Source: Siphonodentalium dalli (lineage: Eukaryota; Mollusca; Scaphopoda; Gadilida; Siphonodentaliidae). Taken from it: a stretch of 64,000 nt of DNA. The stretch lies in NCBI GenBank assembly GCA_032622095.1, contig CP136069.1, positions 84,960,958-85,024,957 on the forward strand, read 5' to 3'. Positions 20,050-31,580 of the stretch are shown in pieces. The notes beneath the pieces were generated by a model that was not told the origin of the DNA, did no database searches, and saw only the letters and a program-made list of their open reading frames with translations. The position numbers and the translations under genes were made by a program. The stretch's first letter is position 1; each line of letters starts with the position of its first letter.

Positions 20050-20182
20050 CAGTAATGCCTGAAGTATATGACCCTTTAACCACAGCATAATTATGGGAAC
20101 TTTTTCAGGATTTGGTCGGAAATATGGCTTGTTGCCATTCATCGGAAAGCTCTTGCTGAGTCGATTATTTAGGGCATTACTG
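20050..20182. mobile_element. Foldback MITE B9, right arm deleted
   Basis: Left arm complete from CAGTAATGCCTGAAGTATAT to the tip GCTCTTGCTGAG, then directly the terminal GTCGATTATTTAGGGCATTA. TA flanks are present. Confidence 0.8.
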
Positions 20183-20194
20183 TAATCACCTTAC

Positions 20195-20363
20195 CCAGGT
20201 TATGTATGAAGAATAGCTAAATCTGCACACTCACACAAAATTCAGGGACGAGAGACCACATCTTCCAGAAGAGAATGGGAAGAATAAAAACATATACTTC
20301 CCACGAGATTCCAGTTAGAACTAAAATAATTTGTCTGAACCAGTGTCTGAACCGATAAATAGC
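20195..20363 (+). repeat. Local duplication copy 2
   Basis: Partner of 19335-19520. Continues TAGCAGCAAGCC where copy 1 has H2. Confidence 0.8.
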
Positions 20364-21303
20364 AGCAAGCCATACTAAACTCTGTTACAAATTAGAAATG
20401 TGTGCAACAAACCACACAGCCCATCAAAGGAACAAGGTGGGCTCAGTCGTTAACCTGTCTGATCTGGCTACACCTGCTAATTGGCTGAATGGTTTAGAGT
20501 AGGAGATGAACATGCTCACCTATTACATGGCCAGTGGAATCAAATGGAAGCAAGGAGGCTGATGATAAATGTTGGGTCTGTGTCTGTAATGTAATACAAA
20601 AGAAAATTAATAAATCTTATGTTATGACTGCTGCTTTATAGGAGTCATTATAGGAGTCAAAATGACATGTTAATATCCAATCCCCATTTGTATGAAATTC
20701 TGAAAGATGTATTATACATCACAACATGTAAAAGTGTAAATGAATTATGCTTAAGGGTAAATCCGGTAAGAATTTCTTTATGCATATGCGTATTTGATTT
20801 ACGCTTCAACATAAATGATATACGCTTAAGTGTAATTCCCTAAAAAAAAATGAATTTGGTCTCCAATACACTCAACCATCACAACAATTTCAACATAATT
20901 TATTCACACATTTCCAACTGTTGTGTTAGAATTGAAATTACAAACATTGAATATTTTGACCAAGTTTGGAGGAGGGTGGGGGGCATTACCATGAAACTGC
21001 CAATGTCCAGCCTATATTCGGCCTATTTCAGCAATCAAATGGTAAAATATGTGACTGAAAGTCAGTGTTAATTGTCACCAAAGTTAAGTTTTATTTCAAA
21101 ATATATTTTGTGGTACCTAAGAACAAAAGAAAACATTACATGTAAACACTTTGCAGAAATTTTCTGGCAAATACTGTAATGAATACAATTTCTACACTTC
21201 GGGAAATACATTTTTACACCTCGGGATATACATTTTTAGGTTAAATATGCTGCTAAATTTGACATTCGCACATGTTCTTATTTTGAGAATGCCTTGAGGG
21301 CCT
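20364..21303. other. Unassigned stretch
   Basis: AT-rich. It has a small local repeat of TTACGCTT(A/C)A-type words at about 20747-20830. No gene or family recognised. Confidence 0.5.
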
Positions 21304-21554
21304 TTAACCCTTTCATGACACTATGCTGATGCAGCATTAAAGATCCGGTGCCAGACTGCATTCTCTTATAATTATATGCTAGTCTCGCATATATAAGAAA
21401 ATGCACTGGCCTACAAGATCAAGATAAATAATGTTAGGCCAATGCATACTCTTATATATGTGGGACACCCTATGGGAGACTCATATATATACGAGAATGC
21501 ATTGGCACACAGTTTTTACAAAATTTCAGGAAGCTCCAGTCATGGAAGGGTTAA
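21304..21554. mobile_element. piggyBac-like MITE C11
   Basis: TTAA at 21304-21307 and 21551-21554. Left CCCTTTCATGACACTATG, right GAAGCTCCAGTCATGGAAGG. Two TATATA hairpins; spacer GGCCTACAAGATCAAGATAA. Confidence 0.85.
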
Positions 21555-22176
21555 ATTGTGAAGAAAATATCAGTGATTATGATATACAGATATGTTTCCA
21601 AATTAGAGCTTGAAGTCTGTGAAATTACGCCTTGGGATCAAAGCCCACAAAGAATGCAATTAGGGTCGTTAAAGACAGTTATAAGGCTTCAGTATGAAAA
21701 TTATGGTGTGTTTGGCCAATCTAATACATCCAGGAAGACTCTCATGTGATTGCCATCAAGAAGTATATTTCTTACTACTGCTTGATTAAACACCAAATAT
21801 AACCATCACCAGCCTCCTTGTCTGAAGGCTTCTAGTGAATAAAGCTAAGTTTACAGCTGATTACACTTCTGAAAGGCTTCTTTGAGTCAATTAACCGCAC
21901 ACAATACAGGACTAATTGCACTTATTGGCTTCTTATGTCTGGATGCCAGTTCTGACCAGATTATGATCCCTGACCAAGATCCGACGAAAGCAACAACAAT
22001 AATGTCCACATAACCTTATTCAACTATCGCTCCACTTAAACAGGGCTTATCGCTCCACTTTAATAAACAGGGCTGTGGTTTTTCAACAGCCAGCAAAGGT
22101 GTTTTTAACCCAGTTTTGACAGGATTACAATCCCTAACTGCCCCCTCCCCAGTGGCTCCATTGGTAAGTAGCATTG
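21555..22176. other. Unassigned stretch
   Basis: Nothing recognised. Two short frames of about 60 codons have no features. Confidence 0.5.
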
Positions 22177-22184
22177 CACATTAG

Positions 22185-23162
22185 CAGAGACCAGCCAAGA
22201 GGGCTACCTGAAAAACATGTTCTTCCTAAAATGTGCCACATCTCCCTATTTTTGTCCCAGGGAGAAGTGACTTCTCTCTCATATACCAATTTTCATATTG
22301 AAAAAGGGCTTATTTGAAGTGTATTTACTAACTATAATTGTGTACTTACTCATTATAATCATGAGCTCATTTATAATCCAATTAACAATGGGATTATAAA
22401 TGTGCTCTTGTATTGCATAACACTTATTGGATCGCAGAAAGATAATGTTAAGGAGTGCATTGAACTTCAGTCTTTATAATACCGGTATAATACCTTTATT
22501 TTGGTTTCGAGTGTATAACGCATTGACATAGTTTGGAAGGCATGGTTGTTGAATGACAAGTTCCCCTTCTGCCCCATTATTATACCCATGGTGTTAACAC
22601 TGTGTTTACATAACCAGGAAGCCAGTTCTTTGTGTTTGGCCACATGTAGGAACATACCGACGTTGTCACTGAACACGAAAAATATGTTTTTACAGTACCG
22701 TGGTTGGACAGGTTAGTTTTGCACGCGCTTGGCTTTTGAAGCACTCATGTTTATCGCGTTTTCAGATATGATGTCTGTTAACGATTGGTTTCCCCCGTGA
22801 AGTATAATTGAATAAACAAATGAGATTTTAAGATTCACTTTATTTTATTGATTATTCTCACTTGCCTACAAAGTATAATTTTTCCGTTTTTAATATAAAT
22901 ATTATATTTGTCGAGTTCGTCAATCTTTATTGCTGTCTACAAGCTGATAGAAAATACTTACTTACCACCGCTGAAATTGAACAAAATTTGGGGTGGGCCT
23001 ATTAAACTCGAATATACCCCTGTGCATGGAATTTGGCCAAAAGATATGGGTGGGCTTAAACACGGGCATGGGCCTTGAGCCGGGTCAGTACGGTAGGGAG
23101 AAGTGACTTCTCCTAGGGAGAAGTGACTTCTCCCAATTTAAAATTATCTTGGCTGGTCCCTG
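22185..23162. mobile_element. hAT-like element Q2 with perfect 8-bp duplication
   Basis: Inverted ends CAGAGACCAGCCAAGA and TCTTGGCTGGTCCCTG, 15 of 16 matching. CACATTAG is duplicated exactly at 22177-22184 and 23163-23170. Subterminal copies of GGGAGAAGTGACTTCTC occur at both ends, twice at the right. At 978 bp with no long frame it is non-autonomous. CA-type ends with an 8-bp duplication fit hAT. Confidence 0.9.
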
Positions 23163-23433
23163 CACATTAGGAAACATATAACTTATAAGTCATCCAGCAT
23201 TGGTGAAGTTGATCTGGTGCGTTGGAAATTACAATAAGGTGGCGGGGTCGGGGGGATTTGGGTCGGGGGGTTTTGGTGTCGGTGTGGTAAAATTATATGT
23301 GCAGTGGAGATAAATCCCAGTGAAACTAAGCCTCTTTGCAGTCTTTCCTCCAACTGTAAAACTGACGCCGTCATATGGCCTTGCAGCTGAAATGATGATA
23401 AAGCCCAATAAACCAAACCCTGATTAGATAACC

Positions 23434-24057
23434 TTAACCCTTTAATGACGGAAGCTGCGCTGGTGCAGCATTAAAGATCCCACAAGGAGCCTCACATATA
23501 TAAGAGAATGCACTGGCTTACAAGGTTAAGGTATATATTGTTAGACCAATGTATTCTTTTATATATGCGAGGCTCCCTATGAGAGACTCAGGAAGTCGGT
23601 AGCCAAGAGGTATCGTACTGGTCTCTTGTACTGGTCTCTCATGCTAGCAGATAGGGGATTGCAACCTGGTCAAGGTATTCTAACAACAAAAAAACTCTAA
23701 GTCAGATATAAAGTTTGTCAGGCTGAAAAGTCTCATTCGAGATAACTGAATAAAGATCTGAATGCAAAAATGCTGACTTTCCCCGTTACAACATTTGTCC
23801 AGATATGTCGTCGTGGTGCAGTACGCTGTCCGATCGAGTGCGAACATTAATGGCTGTCCCGTGCACACGCCTCGGTGTGTGCACGTTAAAGAATGCAACT
23901 GGAGTCACTACAGGGTTATAAAGTTACTCGGCCGTGGTAGCACCTGGACCAGCTCATAATTGTCAGTAAGTGACAGCGAGCTGTCATGTGAAGAAGAAGA
24001 AGATATATAAGAGAATGTATTGGCACAGGGTTTTCACAAAACTTCAGGAAGGGTTAA
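23434..24057. mobile_element. piggyBac-like MITE C12, split by a SINE
   Basis: TTAA at 23434-23437 and 24054-24057. Left CCCTTTAATGACGGAAGC; right TTTCACAAAACTTCAGGAAG then GGGTTAA. The second hairpin is broken after GAGAGACTC (about 23590) and resumes at ATATATAAGAGAATG (24003), with about 410 bp of SINE between. Confidence 0.8.
23591..24001 (+). mobile_element. tRNA-derived SINE
   Basis: The head has an A-box-like TAGCCAAGAGGTA and a B-box-like GGGGATTGCAACCTGG. A body follows with the word GTGCACGTTAAAGAATGCAA and then a tail of GAAGAAGAAGAAG. This order (pol III promoter head, conserved middle, short simple-repeat tail) is that of tRNA-type SINEs. It sits inside hairpin 2 of C12. No clean target duplication was found, and a few bases of the host hairpin are lost. 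Confidence 0.6.
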
Positions 24058-24669
24058 TCAACTATAGCTCAACTTAATCATGGCTGATTTTAACGACAGC
24101 AAGCGAAGACATTTTTAACCAATTACTGAAGTACAATCCATGACTATGAACACAAGCAGCAACTGGCATAGTCTGACTGAGTCTTAAATAAATAGCAGGG
24201 AATCACAATTAATACTTATTATCAGTGTCAGCCAACCAGATCACAGGAATTCAGACACAGCCAATCAGAAGATAGCCAGGTGGAGTCTTTAATGTAAAGT
24301 GTGGACAGCGATATTATACGGCAGGGAAAGCCCTGCACGGCATTGGTAAGGGAGGGATATTGGAAGTTTTTAGACTATCGAATGTGGAGTTGTTCAAAAA
24401 TCTGGGTTCACTCAGACTGCAAACGGCAATGATGCCCACAGAATCCTTTCCTGACAATAATGACCAGACAGATGTGTCGTTTCTGGAACAAAACTGTCCT
24501 AAATTGTCGTGCTGTTTATAGTCATACCATGCAGGCCGACTTACTATATATCACCTTGAGGAAGTCAAATTGAAGAGTCAGCAAAATATCAAACATGTTT
24601 GATGTGCGAGTCAGATTTATCAGGAGTCAGATCGCTCTGAGGAAACACCCCGGCAGACAGCAAGATTGC
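24058..24669. other. Unassigned stretch
   Basis: No recognised family. No coding support. Confidence 0.5.
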
Positions 24670-24671
24670 TA

Positions 24672-25074
24672 CAGTAATGCCCTAAGTAATCGACTCCTTA
24701 ACCACAGCAGAATTATGGGTAATTTTTCAGGATTTAGTCGGAAATATGGCTTGTTGCCATATTTCCGACTAAATCCTGAATAAAAGGTCAGCCGACCACA
24801 GTGTCCCCCGACAACGTGGCAAGTCGATGCCGCCTTGTTAAAGAAATTTTAAAAAATGTTGAAATTTTCTAAGTTGAAAAGGGTTAATAACTACTTCAAA
24901 AAATAATATATGGCCAACAATATTCTGAAGTTTCAAATCTCTGTGATGAAATCTGTAGGAGGAGATGATTACACCATGAAGGTACTCAAAAGTGTGACGG
25001 ACGGACAAACGGGGGGACAAAAATTACCCATAATTCTGCTGTGGTTAAGGAGTCAATTACTTAGGGCATTACTG
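24672..25074. mobile_element. Long form of foldback MITE B10, with unique interior
   Basis: B-family arms at both ends (CAGTAATGCCCTAAGTAATC .. TTACTTAGGGCATTACTG) with TA flanks (24670-24671, 25075-25076). Between the arms lie about 240 bp not present in ordinary copies, starting AAAGGTCAGCCGACCACAGT and including GTGTGACGGACGGACAAACG. Part of the same interior occurs in B13 (about 36480-36543). It may be closer to the parent element. Confidence 0.8.
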
Positions 25075-25076
25075 TA

Positions 25077-25462
25077 AGTGTGGGTGGTTTAGGTTTAGAG
25101 GAGAACACTCTAAACTGCTACTGATTATGAAAGCTGTTAACTATCTCAGAAACCAGATTCAATCAACATGAACATTGCCTTAGTCTATAAAGTGTAATAG
25201 GGTATACCTATAAAAGGAAATTGAGAGTAAATCAGTAATGCGGACAGTAGCATTAAGCTGAAGCTAATTGGATTTGTTATGGCATACCTTTATGGAAAGC
25301 TAAACATATGACAAAGGGATTCCATCTCAAATTTTTTAGGAAAACTCTCCCTGCCCATCCAACTCTTAATTGCCCCTACTAAAAGAGTGTCTTCTGACTT
25401 TGGATTTGCCAACTCCCCTCATTCCTGTTGCAATGAGTATCGAAGGATTTCTAGTTGTATGT
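25077..25462. other. Unassigned stretch
   Basis: Nothing recognised. Confidence 0.4.
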
Positions 25463-25622
25463 CATGTGTAAGAGAATGCATTAGCCTAACACAATATTTG
25501 CCTTGACCTTGTAAGCCAGTGCATTCTCTTGGGAGACTCTGATATATCATAAGAGAATTCGAATGCACTGAAACAGGATCTTTAATGCTGCACCAGCGCA
25601 GCTCCCATCATGAAAGGGTTAA
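25463..25622 (+). mobile_element. C element C13, left end missing
   Basis: Starts in the first hairpin (TGTAAGAGAATGCATTAGCC), then the spacer TTTGCCTTGACCTTGTAAGC, a damaged second hairpin, and the right end GCTCCCATCATGAAAGGG with TTAA at 25619-25622. Confidence 0.75.
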
Positions 25623-25796
25623 TCTATCAGTTGAGTGTATTATAAGGAATGGATGTTGATTTTATTACATTTGATTGAGTATGGATGCAAAATATCTGTG
25701 GAATGCAAGCTTTCTTTCTTGACACAAGCAGGGACCATAGATACCCTGGCTGGTCTAGCCTTGTATAAACCACCTGCACTCAAGTACAGTAATGTC

Positions 25797-25888
25797 CTAA
25801 ATAATCCACTCCTTAACTGCAGCAGAATTATGGGTAATTTTTCAGGATTTATTCGAATATATGGCTTGTTGCCATTCATCGGAAAGTA
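25797..25888 (+). mobile_element. Foldback MITE B11, left arm only
   Basis: CAGTAATGTCCTAAATAATC through the arm to CCATTCATCGGAAAG, then TA. The host flanks are CACTCAAG and CTTGAGTG, inverted to each other, which is unexplained. Confidence 0.7.
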
Positions 25889-26135
25889 CAGTTGCTTGAG
25901 TGTAGATTTTGTGAAAGAGTACAACTGTTAAAGACATAATATGGACTTCTTCGGATGCCTGAAACTGATAAGTTTAATAGTACTCACGCACTATGCCAAT
26001 TGGGGGAATGTAGCATTCTAATAACATCCCAGAAAATCTCAAATAAATATGCTCATTTGTAAATATTTACTTCTCGATTCGGGACACAACTATCGGCAAT
26101 AAACTAACACAAATGACTTCGCCATTGAGAGTCAT

Positions 26136-26622
26136 TCCATTTATATATAAAAGAGTAATTTAGTACAAGCTTAGGACAACTTAGGAGAAGGTATGTATGT
26201 TCATATTTTTCTCCCAGACTGCTGGTCCGATTTCAACCAAATTTGGTGTGGTGACTCGGGGTAAAAAAATAAATTAAATAAATAAAATAAATAAATAAAT
26301 AAGCTCACTATGGGCCTATTTCAACACCAGATGTACGCTCTTTATATATGTGCTTTCACTGTGGCCCGCACTATCCGACAGAATAAGGGGTATAAGTCCA
26401 CTATGGGCTCATTGCATAATCAAATTATTTAGGTCCAATATGAACCTATTTGCGTGCAGATATATTGAATAGCATACTAAATACTATGTACATGTATATA
26501 TACTAGAGTAGGAATTGTTCGTCAAGTGTGCGAAGTGCACACAGGGGCCCCTAATGCACAAAGTGGCTGCAGGCCCCTCCGATGCTGAATAAAGGCTCCC
26601 AAAGCGAGCCTGTTTCAGCTAG
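26136..26622 (+). mobile_element. Helitron-like element S1
   Basis: The 3-prime end reads hairpin GGCTCCCAAAGCGAGCC, TGTTTCAG, CTAG, then T, as in Helitrons. The putative 5-prime end begins TCCATTTATATATAAAAGAG. The interior includes CCGATTTCAACCAAATTTGG and an AAATA-rich stretch (about 26265-26302). The same interior words occur in S2 (56688). No Rep/helicase coding. Confidence 0.6.
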
Positions 26623-27657
26623 TTAATATACAAGAATGATGGTGTGATGGTGTGATGTGCTGAGCAAGTTTCTTCTCCATTTATATTTTCACATCAATTT
26701 AACTAACTTTAATATCTGAGAATAGAAGCACTAATATTTTGTGTTATGTGGAAACTTGAAACACAATATATTCTAGGTAAATATTTACAGGGGAAATAAA
26801 GGTGAATAGATAAAGATATGAGCACCATTTGGTACTCCAGTGCGGAACTTCACAAGAGTTGAAATTTCTATTTTACCTTTAATTGAGAGAATATATAATC
26901 ACAACTAAAACATTATATCCCACACATTTAAACTCAGACTAATGAATGTTTAAGACGGAGTGCAAGAAAACTTCTACCTGTATGCCACACCACACCATAT
27001 AAGCCTTCTTTGACTATCAATGACCAGCATACCACAAAACTCTTTTTGAGTTACCCATATATGAGATAGTAAAGAGTTAAAGACGCCTAATGTTAAGGCG
27101 TTAAAAGTAGTTAACAAGATTTCAATTTGGGAGTTGACAAACCTATTAAAATAATTTAAACACCTAATTATGGGTTCCATGTATGACAAAACGCAGTGCG
27201 TGTAACTGACACAATGGGCTATTCAAAGGCATAGTGTTCATTGACTATCATAGCTCGGGGGAACACAATGATATTGCACATTGACACGAGTTGATTCTAA
27301 AGTGTCTTTGTAAATAGACTCTTTTAAAGCAGTCCCACCCATATCCTTAAATCATGGTCTGAGTACTGTAGTCCCGACAGGTTACGTTTCCACAAATACT
27401 TAGACAATACATGATGCTCATTATTTTGAGATGCAATACCTGTGTGGGCAAGAAAAATGACAGGGCCTTGAACCTTGGATTCATGCATAAAATGGAAACT
27501 TTTTTTCCGATGCTAATGAGTATTATTATGTAAATATGCTAATTCCGATGCTATTGAGTACTATTATTATATTATGAAAATATGCTGAGTACTATTATAT
27601 TATGTAAATATGCTAACCAATGGTGAGGGACAGGATGCACCTGAGTGTCTCACAATA
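26623..27657. other. Unassigned stretch of about 1 kb
   Basis: Low-GC DNA. I see no gene or known element. Near the end the words ATGCTAATGAGTATTATTAT repeat imperfectly (about 27510-27615). Confidence 0.5.
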
Positions 27658-27785
27658 TTAACCCTTTCTTTACTGAATGGCTTCTCCCATTCAGTTGTAA
27701 AAATCTACATTGGAATGATCTATTATTCATCTGGAGGGATGTTCTGGTAATATGAGCAAACAATAAAGAGACGAACATATTTCTC
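27658..27785 (+). mobile_element. TTAA-type MITE K1, left part
   Basis: TTAA at 27658-27661 then CCCTTTCTTTACTGAATGGC and TACATTGGAATGATCTATTA, as in K2 and K3. The palindromic core and right end are missing. Confidence 0.65.
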
Positions 27786-28017
27786 TTTCCTGAACTATCA
27801 TAACCTGTATAGAAATAAGCAACGGTTTTTTATTTTGTGGTTTATGGAGCTGCTGACCTCATGAAAAACCCTCCGACTTGGGAATAAAGTTGTAAAATCA
27901 CTGGAGTAGAAAAAAAATATTTGCAATCAGCACTTATTTCTGACGATAATTGGGATTAACCTACCAGATATTCCCTTGTTTATGAACAATTGAATTGCTG
28001 CATTCTTTTCCAATATT

Positions 28018-28402
28018 TTAAAGTCACTGATGGCATTCGTGGTGAATATTGGTGATAAAATAGTCTCATCTGTTAAAACCCCCATAAACAGAAATAATAT
28101 TATGTAATAGACAAACCTTGTTCTTATACCAATTACAAATATCGCGTAAAATTATGTTTATATTGTCAAGTTCATATGCTTTGTTATGTAAACAAAAGCC
28201 AAAAATGTTACAGAACCTGCCTTTTGTTTACATAACACAGCCTACGAACTTGACTATAAATAACATGCTATTTACGCGATAATTATGATTGGTATAAGAA
28301 CAAACTAGGTCTATATTTTAATATTCTTTCTGTTTATGGCAGTTTTAACTATTATATTAATTTTAACAGCATACCCACCGTGAAGGTCATCCGTGCCTTT
28401 AA
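28018..28402. mobile_element. TTAA-type inverted-repeat MITE N2
   Basis: Ends TTAAAGTCACTGATGGCATT and ATCCGTGCCTTTAA, both with TTAA (28018-28021, 28399-28402). Arms of about 160 bp pair through CCATAAACAGAAA.AATATTA, GTTCTTATACCAATTA and CGCGTAAA. The centre is GTAAACAAAAGCC..CCTTTTGTTTAC. An almost complete reference copy for family N. Confidence 0.85.
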
Positions 28403-28984
28403 CATATTCCCTGAAGAACTTTTTTCAAGTTTATTACAGAACTTATTATCTGGATATTTCCCTCCAATGAATAGGAATATTTCTGTCCTTGATTTGTCTG
28501 TTGTCTGCTTATCTTCTATTATATATTTTGGAACTTCTGTCTGTGCGTATGTCTTATAGACTCGAAAACTGCTCCACCGATCTAACTCAAATTTGTTATG
28601 TAGGCCTACTTTGATCCCGGGAACAATATGGGTCGGTCCAATTTCATGTGTGACCGTGTCTTTGACCTTGATCCCGCTCATATATGCTCACATATGCTCA
28701 TATAAGCATGTTTCTGGACCTCTACCGATCCGACTCAAATTTGGTATGTAGGCCTATTTTGATCCCTGGAACAATATGGGTGGGTCCAATTTCACTTGCA
28801 ACCGTGTGCTTGACCTTGACCTCGCTCATATGCACTCATATAGGCATGTTTCTGGACCAATCAAACAATAGTTTGTCCAGGCGAAGATGATCACAAATAA
28901 AATCCCTAAATAGCCCGGACGAAGTCAGGCACATTGGCTAGTATTTTCTAAAGGGGGAAATCCATTCAGTAACTAAAAGGTTAA
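28403..28984. mobile_element. K element K4, split by Helitron E4
   Basis: Left remnant 28403-28514 has AACTTATTATCTGGATATTT and TCTGTTGTCTGCTTA as in K6. Right remnant 28942-28984 has AATCCATTCAGTAAC..AAAGGTTAA (TTAA at 28981-28984). E4 lies exactly between. N2 abuts on the left. Confidence 0.65.
28515..28941 (+). mobile_element. Helitron-like element E4
   Basis: Begins TCTATTATATATTTTGGAAC and ends with GCCCGGACGAAGTCAGGC, then ACATTGG, CTAG and T. Inside are two copies of a unit of roughly 130 bp with TCCGACTCAAATTTGGTATG and GACCTTGA(T/C)C. It lacks the long TCAAGGTCA array of E1 and E2. No helicase coding. Confidence 0.75.
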
Positions 28985-29629
28985 ATTGAAAGTTGCAAAT
29001 TGCAAGAACATTCCCTGTGAGACATAATTCTTCCTATATCTAATCAAAAGTAATAGTAAACGGAGACTTACAAGTCTAGCCCTCATGTCAGCTAATAGAT
29101 CTGACAATACCATGACCCAGTGTCTTATCAGTCATCAGGGGGAATAACTCCAGATGCAGAAAATCTGTCCACAGACAGGGGCTTTGTCTATTCATTGGAT
29201 ATCAGGGTCTCATCTTGAACAGCACTTGCAAGATGTGGGCAAAACCCATTACTAAAATATATTAATGTGGCCACAAAACTCATATGATAAGATTGCTTAC
29301 AATTGAGGGTGTGTAAACCACAACTAAATTACCTATAAGGTTCTATCTGATATGAAGAAGGAAAGTGTTTTAACCCTCATGTTTCAAGGAAATTAATGAG
29401 TTCTTTCTCCTCGATTATACATGTAGGGGCAATTTGAAGCCTGAATATTATGTCCCGATTAAGTTAATTCTTGTGTGGTTCTTTAAGTTTATGTCATTAT
29501 AAGATTGTTTATTAATGACTTTATTATGCCTTTATAGACAAATAATTTACTCAATCAGTTTTGGCTGCGAAAAGAAAGTTCACAAAAGAAAAAAATTCAC
29601 AAAAGTAATAAAGAATTATTTGGGTTATT
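28985..29629. other. Unassigned stretch
   Basis: No recognised family or coding signal. Confidence 0.5.
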
Positions 29630-29735
29630 GATTCAATTAATCTGACACACACTCACGTACCAATGTACTTATGACACCCAGTGGTAATAAGATAGACATT
29701 GCTCACGCAGAGTAATTTATTCATAAAATATTGGA
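29630..29735 (+). repeat. Dispersed repeat F, copy 1
   Basis: Matches 31480-31580: TATTGATTCAATTAATCT, ACTTATGACACCCAGTGGT, ATAAGATAGACATTGCTCAC. Function unknown. Confidence 0.65.
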
Positions 29736-29861
29736 AGAAAACCCTCACATTTTTTTATTGTAGAAACCTGTGCCTATAGCTGTGGAAGCATTTGTGTTAC
29801 AATAAATATTCTGATTGATAAAAACAGCTCTGGTCAGGGGGGGTGGGGGTCGAAAAAAAAT

Positions 29862-30045
29862 TCCAGGCACGTATGATCATTTTAATTTTTTCAGGCCTCT
29901 GCCCATCCACCCACCCATCAAATTTCTTCCGTTTCCGGCCTTTTTTTCCAGGCAATTTTGGACACCCACCCTTTTTTTTTCGTTTCTAGCCGTTTCAGGA
30001 ATTTTTTTCTGGTCAGTTTTGGACACCCACCCCCTAAATAGTTTA
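29862..30045 (+). repeat. Imperfect tandem repeat, TTTTGGACACCCACCC theme
   Basis: Two or three units of about 75 bp, each with CATTTCCGGCC-like, TTTTTCCAGGCA and TTTTGGACACCCACCC text. Frames on both strands read through it as a result. Confidence 0.65.
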
Positions 30046-30050
30046 TTGCG

Positions 30051-30868
30051 CAAGATTTGAATAGAACAGTGCATAATGAAGATAACAATACTATTTGAAT
30101 TTATCATATAAGTGTCATTAATCAAGAAATGTGTCAACATATTCACATTTCTAGGAATAGGCAGAGTGCCAAAGTTTTTATTAACATTCATTTTCATAAT
30201 ATATAGTCACATGATCTAGTCACATAATCATATTTGAGTATTCTACAGACTACATGGTACAACACATTTCAGATTATTTGATATTTTGATATTTGCTATG
30301 TGATATATTGCTTGAACCAAATTGTTTATCAAAACATGTGGCAACCAGAACTGAGGAAACATGTTTTAGCGTGTAATGGCAGGCTGCATGGTAGCCACTG
30401 CCTGAAGTAATAGGCTTCGTAATAATTGGGAATAACATATGGATGGATAGCCCAATATCACTTCTTTTTTGCTCAAGATATCAGTGACGATAAAATCTTT
30501 GTTACTGTGATTAACATTACAAGCTGATCCACATTAACTTGGAAAACAATTTGAAATTGTTCAAGCTGGCCCGCCTGGCCTTCAATTTATATGTTAAGAT
30601 TTTATGTTCTATGTTGTCAAAAGTTTTATTCCATTATTTATTATATCTTTATAAAATTTCCATGTCACATGGTCAAGTGTGCTTTCATTTTATTGCTTAT
30701 TTTCAGCTCAGTTCTGCATAGTTATTCTTATTTTGTTGTCCATCAGTAGATGGAATCCTATTTTATTTTTCCAATAGCGCAGTTTCTTGTTCTATCAAGT
30801 TGAATTTGGGTTATTGTTGGCCATTGCATGTGCAACTGACCAACTTCTGATAACCTCTATATATAGTA
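30051..30868. other. Unassigned stretch
   Basis: AT-rich, no recognised feature. Confidence 0.5.
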
Positions 30869-31473
30869 CTAGAAGGTGACCCGACTTCGTCCGGGCTTTG
30901 ACCTTGAATTGTCCATTTTGAAGGTCAAGGTCAAGTGGGGTCACGATTTGACCAGTCCAAAACACTGCCCGGACAAAAGTACCCGACAAACGTGCCCGTC
31001 GAAATCCATCCGGTTTTACCCGATTTGACCTTGAATTGATCATTTTGAAGGTCAAGGTCAGGTCGGGCTCACGACTCGACCCGTCCAAAACACCCAGTGG
31101 ACAAAAGTAACCCTACGTATCAAATATCGTTGAAATCCCATCAAAATTCGCAATTTGACCTTGAATTGACCCAATTTCAAGGTCAAGGTTACGTCGCACG
31201 GGCAAATGAATAGGCTTATGAAACTCCCCATACGAAAGTATCCCTAGACACTAACTTTCATCGAAATCCCGTGATATTCGGGCGTTTGACCTTGAAATGA
31301 CCCGATTTCAAGGTCAAGGTCACGTCGCACGGGCAAATTAATAGGCCCATGTCACCCCCCGGCCGAAAATACCCCCACATACCAAGTTTCATTGAAATCG
31401 GGTCGGCCGTTTTCGAGTTCATCGATTACACACACACACACAAACACACAGATCTTCCAAAATATATAATAGA
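30869..31473 (-). mobile_element. Helitron-like element E2
   Basis: Clean ends on the minus strand: 5-prime TCTATTATATATTTTGGAAG, 3-prime hairpin GCCCGGACGAAGTCGGG, TCACCTT, CTAG, then T. The interior matches E1 closely, including the inverted TGACCTTGAA / TTCAAGGTCA units, so E1 and E2 are close relatives. No replication protein. Confidence 0.85.
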
Positions 31474-31479
31474 CTAGCC

Positions 31480-31580
31480 GGTTTTATTGATTCAATTCAT
31501 CTAGCAGTACTGATGGACTTATGCCGCCCAGTGGTCATAAGATAGATATTCCTCACAGAGTAATTATCTCATAAAGACAA
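31480..31580 (+). repeat. Dispersed repeat F, copy 2
   Basis: Partner of 29630-29735, directly beside the 5-prime end of E2. E2 may therefore have landed at the edge of an F repeat. Confidence 0.65.

Noticed and set aside
23598-23675. Possible tRNA gene
   Set aside because: The A- and B-box-like words are followed by a SINE body and tail. A cloverleaf cannot be drawn with paired stems.
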